Origin: Paludibacter sp.
GTDB taxonomy: Bacteria; Bacteroidota; Bacteroidia; Bacteroidales; Paludibacteraceae
Assembly: GCA_028703105.1 (NCBI GenBank)
Contig: JAQVNN010000006.1
Span: forward strand, 1 to 54,716
Length of the DNA: 54,716 bases
Direction of reading: 5' to 3'
Below, one piece after another: positions 52,211 through 54,716 of the stretch. The notes beneath the pieces were generated by a model, which did not search any database, was not told where the DNA came from, and worked only from the letters and a program-made list of their open reading frames with translations. A program made the position numbers and the translations under genes. Position 1 is the stretch's first letter. Each line of letters opens with the position of its first letter.

Positions 52211-53452
52211 ATGAAACGAGAAGAAATTGAAATAATGGCACCGGCAGGTTCCTGGGAAAGTCTGGCAGCTGCCATACAAGCGGGAGCCGACTCTGTATAT
52301 TTTGGTATTGAAAAACTCAATATGCGAAGTAAATCCAGCAATAATTTTACCACAGAGGATTTACGAAAAATAGTTGCTGTTTGTAAAGAAAACAATATCA
52401 AATCTTACTTGACCGTCAATACCATTTTATATGACAATGACATTAATTTGATGCGTGAAATCATTGATACGGCAAAAGAAGTTGAAGTTTCTGCTATTAT
52501 TGCTTCTGATGTGGCAGCCATGATGTATGCCAATTCAATCGGAGTAGAAGTGCATCTATCTACCCAGTTGAATATTTCCAATGCTGAATCGCTGAAATTT
52601 TATGCTCAGTTTGCTGATGTAGTAGTTCTCGCCAGAGAACTAAATATGAAACAGGTATCAGCAATTTACCAAAGCATTCTCAAAGAAAATATCCGGGGTA
52701 AAAAAGGAGATTTAATCAGGATAGAAATGTTTTGTCACGGTGCCTTGTGTATGGCAGTTTCCGGTAAATGTTACCTCAGTTTACATGAGAAAAATTTATC
52801 GGCAAACAGAGGTGCCTGTAACCAGATTTGTCGCAGGGGCTACATAGTCAAAGATAAAGACTCAGAAATAGAACTGGAAATTGATAATGAATACATCATG
52901 TCACCAAAAGATTTGAAAACCATTCATTTTATGGATGTTATGCTTCAATCAGGTGTCAGGGTATTTAAAATTGAAGGAAGGGCACGCGGTCCGGAATATG
53001 TAAAAACAGTGGTTTCCTGTTACCGTGAAGCCGTTGAATCCTGTTTAGATGACACGTTCACTCCAAATAAAATTGAAGACTGGAATAAGCGTCTGAGTAA
53101 GGTTTTCAACCGTGGTTTTTGGGATGGTTATTATTTAGGTCAAAGATTAGGAGAATGGAGTGCCAATTATGGTTCCGAAGCTACCCATAAAAAAGTATAT
53201 ATTGGTAAAGTAACCAATTATTTCAGTAAACTGGAAGTTGCCGAAATTCTGGTTGAAGCGCAACATATTGCTGTTGGCGATGAAATGATGATTACCGGAG
53301 AAACAACTGGTGTTTATGAAGATACCATTGAAGAAATACGTGTAGAACTAAAACCGGTTGAAAAAGCTGTAAAAGGAAATTATTTTTCTGTAAAAACAAA
53401 GGAATTGGTTAGACGGAATGATAAGGTTTATAAAATTATACCTGCAAAATAA
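52211..53452 (+). CDS. U32-family peptidase (PrtC/YdcP/YegQ-like)
   Basis: A 413-aa U32 protein. It opens with IEIMAPAGSWESLAAAIQAGADSVYFGI, and the U32 signature is IEMFCHGALCMAVSGKCYLS (near residues 170-190), followed by the Cys-rich GACNQICRRGY typical of the group. DLKTIHFMDVMLQSGVRVFKIEGRARGPEYV is also conserved. Family members were first called collagenases (PrtC of Porphyromonas gingivalis), while E. coli RlhA/TrhP act in RNA cytidine or uridine hydroxylation. The RNA role is the more likely one but is inferred. A dispersed palindrome separates it from convergent nadA. Confidence 0.88.
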   Translation: MKREEIEIMAPAGSWESLAAAIQAGADSVYFGIEKLNMRSKSSNNFTTEDLRKIVAVCKENNIKSYLTVNTILYDNDINLMREIIDTAKEVEVSAIIASDVAAMMYANSIGVEVHLSTQLNISNAESLKFYAQFADVVVLARELNMKQVSAIYQSILKENIRGKKGDLIRIEMFCHGALCMAVSGKCYLSLHEKNLSANRGACNQICRRGYIVKDKDSEIELEIDNEYIMSPKDLKTIHFMDVMLQSGVRVFKIEGRARGPEYVKTVVSCYREAVESCLDDTFTPNKIEDWNKRLSKVFNRGFWDGYYLGQRLGEWSANYGSEATHKKVYIGKVTNYFSKLEVAEILVEAQHIAVGDEMMITGETTGVYEDTIEEIRVELKPVEKAVKGNYFSVKTKELVRRNDKVYKIIPAK

Positions 53453-53462
53453 TACTATCCAA

Positions 53463-53495
53463 ATACCTGTCAGGTTTTAAAAACCTGACAGGTAT
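53463..53495. repeat. Dispersed 33-bp palindrome, copy 2
   Basis: Same element as 49625-49657 with A instead of G at the centre: arms ATACCTGTCAGGTTTT and its complement. It lies exactly between the convergent stops of the U32 and nadA genes, with T-rich DNA after it on the plus strand. Confidence 0.88.
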
Positions 53496-53509
53496 ATTTT
53501 AAATGATTA

Positions 53510-54439
53510 TTAAGACATTTCCAGCATCCTCAAAATAGGCTTCACTGCTTTTACCCTGATTGCTTCTTCAATAATAATTTCAGGACTTTCATTTTTCAAA
53601 CACAAATACAATTTCTCCAATGTGTTCAAACGCATGAAATTACATTCATTGCAGGCACAGGTACTATCGTTTGGAGGTACAGGAATAAATGTTTTATCCG
53701 GATTTTTTTTCTGCATTTCATGCAATATCCCCGATTCGGTAGCAACTAAAAATTTATTTTTATCAGAATTAATGGTATAATTTAATAATGCCTGCGTTGA
53801 ACCAATAAAATCAGCCATTAATAAGAGTGGTTTCTTACATTCAGGATGAGCTATTATATCAGCATCTGGATGTTCAGCTTTTAATTTCACCAACTTTTCA
53901 ACAGAAAATTGCTCGTGTACATGACAGGCTCCGTCCCATAATAACATATTCCTACCTGTTACACTGTTAATATAATTTCCCAGGTTTCTGTCCGGACCAA
54001 AAATTATTTTCTCATCTTTGGGCAGTTGATCAATAATCTTTTTGGCGTTGGTTGAAGTCACAACCACATCTGTCAATGCTTTTACAGCAGCTGTAGTATT
54101 TACATAAGTCACAACCGTATGATCAGGATGCTCTTTGACAAATTTCTCAAAATCATCAGCCGGACAACTGTCGGCCAAAGAACAACCCGCTTCCAGATCG
54201 GGTACCAGTACTTTTTTATGAGGAGATAAAATTTTAGCTGTTTCACCCATGAAATGAACGCCACACAATACAATAATATCCGCTTCAGTTTTAGCAGCCC
54301 ATTGTGCCAAAGCTAAACTATCACCAATCTGATCAGCTATATCCTGAATATCACCCATTTGGTAATAATGAGCCATAATAACAGTATTCTTTTCTTTTTT
54401 AAGTCTGTTAATTTCTTTGATGAGTTCCGACTTATCCAT
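53510..54439 (-). CDS. nadA: Quinolinate synthase A
   Basis: A 309-aa enzyme condensing iminoaspartate and dihydroxyacetone phosphate to quinolinate in NAD synthesis. The [4Fe-4S] ligands are in [23 protein letters not shown] and [12 protein letters not shown]. The opening [29 protein letters not shown] is the family's substrate-binding start, and [32 protein letters not shown] is conserved. ATG 54439 (MDKSELIKE) is chosen over the track's TTG at 54445. No nadB or nadC is in the window. The 277 nt upstream hold a -7-like TAACTTTG (minus, 54648-54655), about 210 nt before the ATG, and no other gene. Confidence 0.96.
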   Translation of the reverse strand: MDKSELIKEINRLKKEKNTVIMAHYYQMGDIQDIADQIGDSLALAQWAAKTEADIIVLCGVHFMGETAKILSPHKKVLVPDLEAGCSLADSCPADDFEKFVKEHPDHTVVTYVNTTAAVKALTDVVVTSTNAKKIIDQLPKDEKIIFGPDRNLGNYINSVTGRNMLLWDGACHVHEQFSVEKLVKLKAEHPDADIIAHPECKKPLLLMADFIGSTQALLNYTINSDKNKFLVATESGILHEMQKKNPDKTFIPVPPNDSTCACNECNFMRLNTLEKLYLCLKNESPEIIIEEAIRVKAVKPILRMLEMS

Positions 54440-54716
54440 TTTCAAACAATTATTATTATAATATTTTTTATTTCAAAAATTTTAATTGATAATGATAATA
54501 GGCTGTTAGTTTGGTTGAAACTTTTTTTATGAAAATATTGCACAATTCATTATTCAATTAAGATGTAAATATATGAACAAATAAATTTCAAAAATAAGAT
54601 TGAAAATTAAGCTTGTATAAACTTTTTCAACATCTTGTTAATAGCGGCAAAGTTAGTAAGTTTTTATAAACCGAAGTGTTAGTAATAGTGAAAACAGCGT
54701 TTAAATAATGGTTAAC

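Overview
The window looks like chromosomal DNA from a member of the Bacteroidota, most likely the order Bacteroidales. The reasons are a SusC/SusD pair, C-terminal domains resembling type IX secretion (T9SS) sorting signals, a purH-mreBCD-mrdA-rodA cluster, the U32 peptidase and OstA-like families, and promoters of the Bacteroidetes type (-7 TAnnTTTG with a TTG about 19-20 nt upstream). T9SS-like tags in a Bacteroidales background would fit Paludibacteraceae, Dysgonomonadaceae or Porphyromonadaceae-like lineages. The genus cannot be settled from the sequence.

Layout. (1) 0-2.8 kb is an accessory patch: a YhcG/DUF1016 PDDEXK nuclease, a mazEF toxin-antitoxin pair and an internally deleted IS3-family element. 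(2) 2.9-6.2 kb: a hemerythrin-LuxR fusion regulator next to a CPA2/Kef-type cation:proton antiporter. (3) 6.2-17.5 kb, all minus strand: alanine dehydrogenase, a RelA/SpoT enzyme, guaB, three PpiC/SurA-type periplasmic foldases and an OstA (LptA-like) protein, which together cover guanine nucleotide/alarmone metabolism and outer-membrane biogenesis. (4) 17.6-30.5 kb, all minus strand: a small polysaccharide-utilisation locus (PUL) with susC, susD, two diverged PL8 chondroitin/hyaluronan-type lyases and a separately terminated parallel beta-helix protein. No regulator, sulfatase or unsaturated glucuronyl hydrolase is present. (5) 31.2-33.3 kb: the two-gene radical-SAM/TIGR03915 putative DNA repair pair. 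(6) 33.3-34.7 kb: an Rrf2 regulator and the di-iron repair protein Ric/ScdA, with matching imperfect palindromes upstream of both. (7) 34.8-42.1 kb: purH and the rod-shape/elongasome operon mreB-mreC-mreD-mrdA-rodA. (8) 42.1-45 kb: htpG and a MntA/HepT toxin-antitoxin locus whose hepT is frameshifted. (9) 45.1-54.4 kb: mnmG, a consensus parS site, uvrC, tsaE, a 54-aa conserved basic protein missed by the ORF track, a tRNA dihydrouridine synthase, an ORF6N-domain protein, an outer-membrane-like protein, a U32 peptidase and nadA.

Most of the window is ordinary core genome. The less ordinary signals are regulatory or structural: the Rrf2/Ric operator pair, the parS site, a dispersed 33-bp palindrome present twice (one copy encodes the end of dus), a 37-bp palindrome inside the ORF6N gene, hairpins in the mreB-mreC and susD-lyase gaps, and inverted repeats at nearly every convergent gene junction. 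I did not find a CRISPR array, tRNA, rRNA or a clear new multi-gene defence system.
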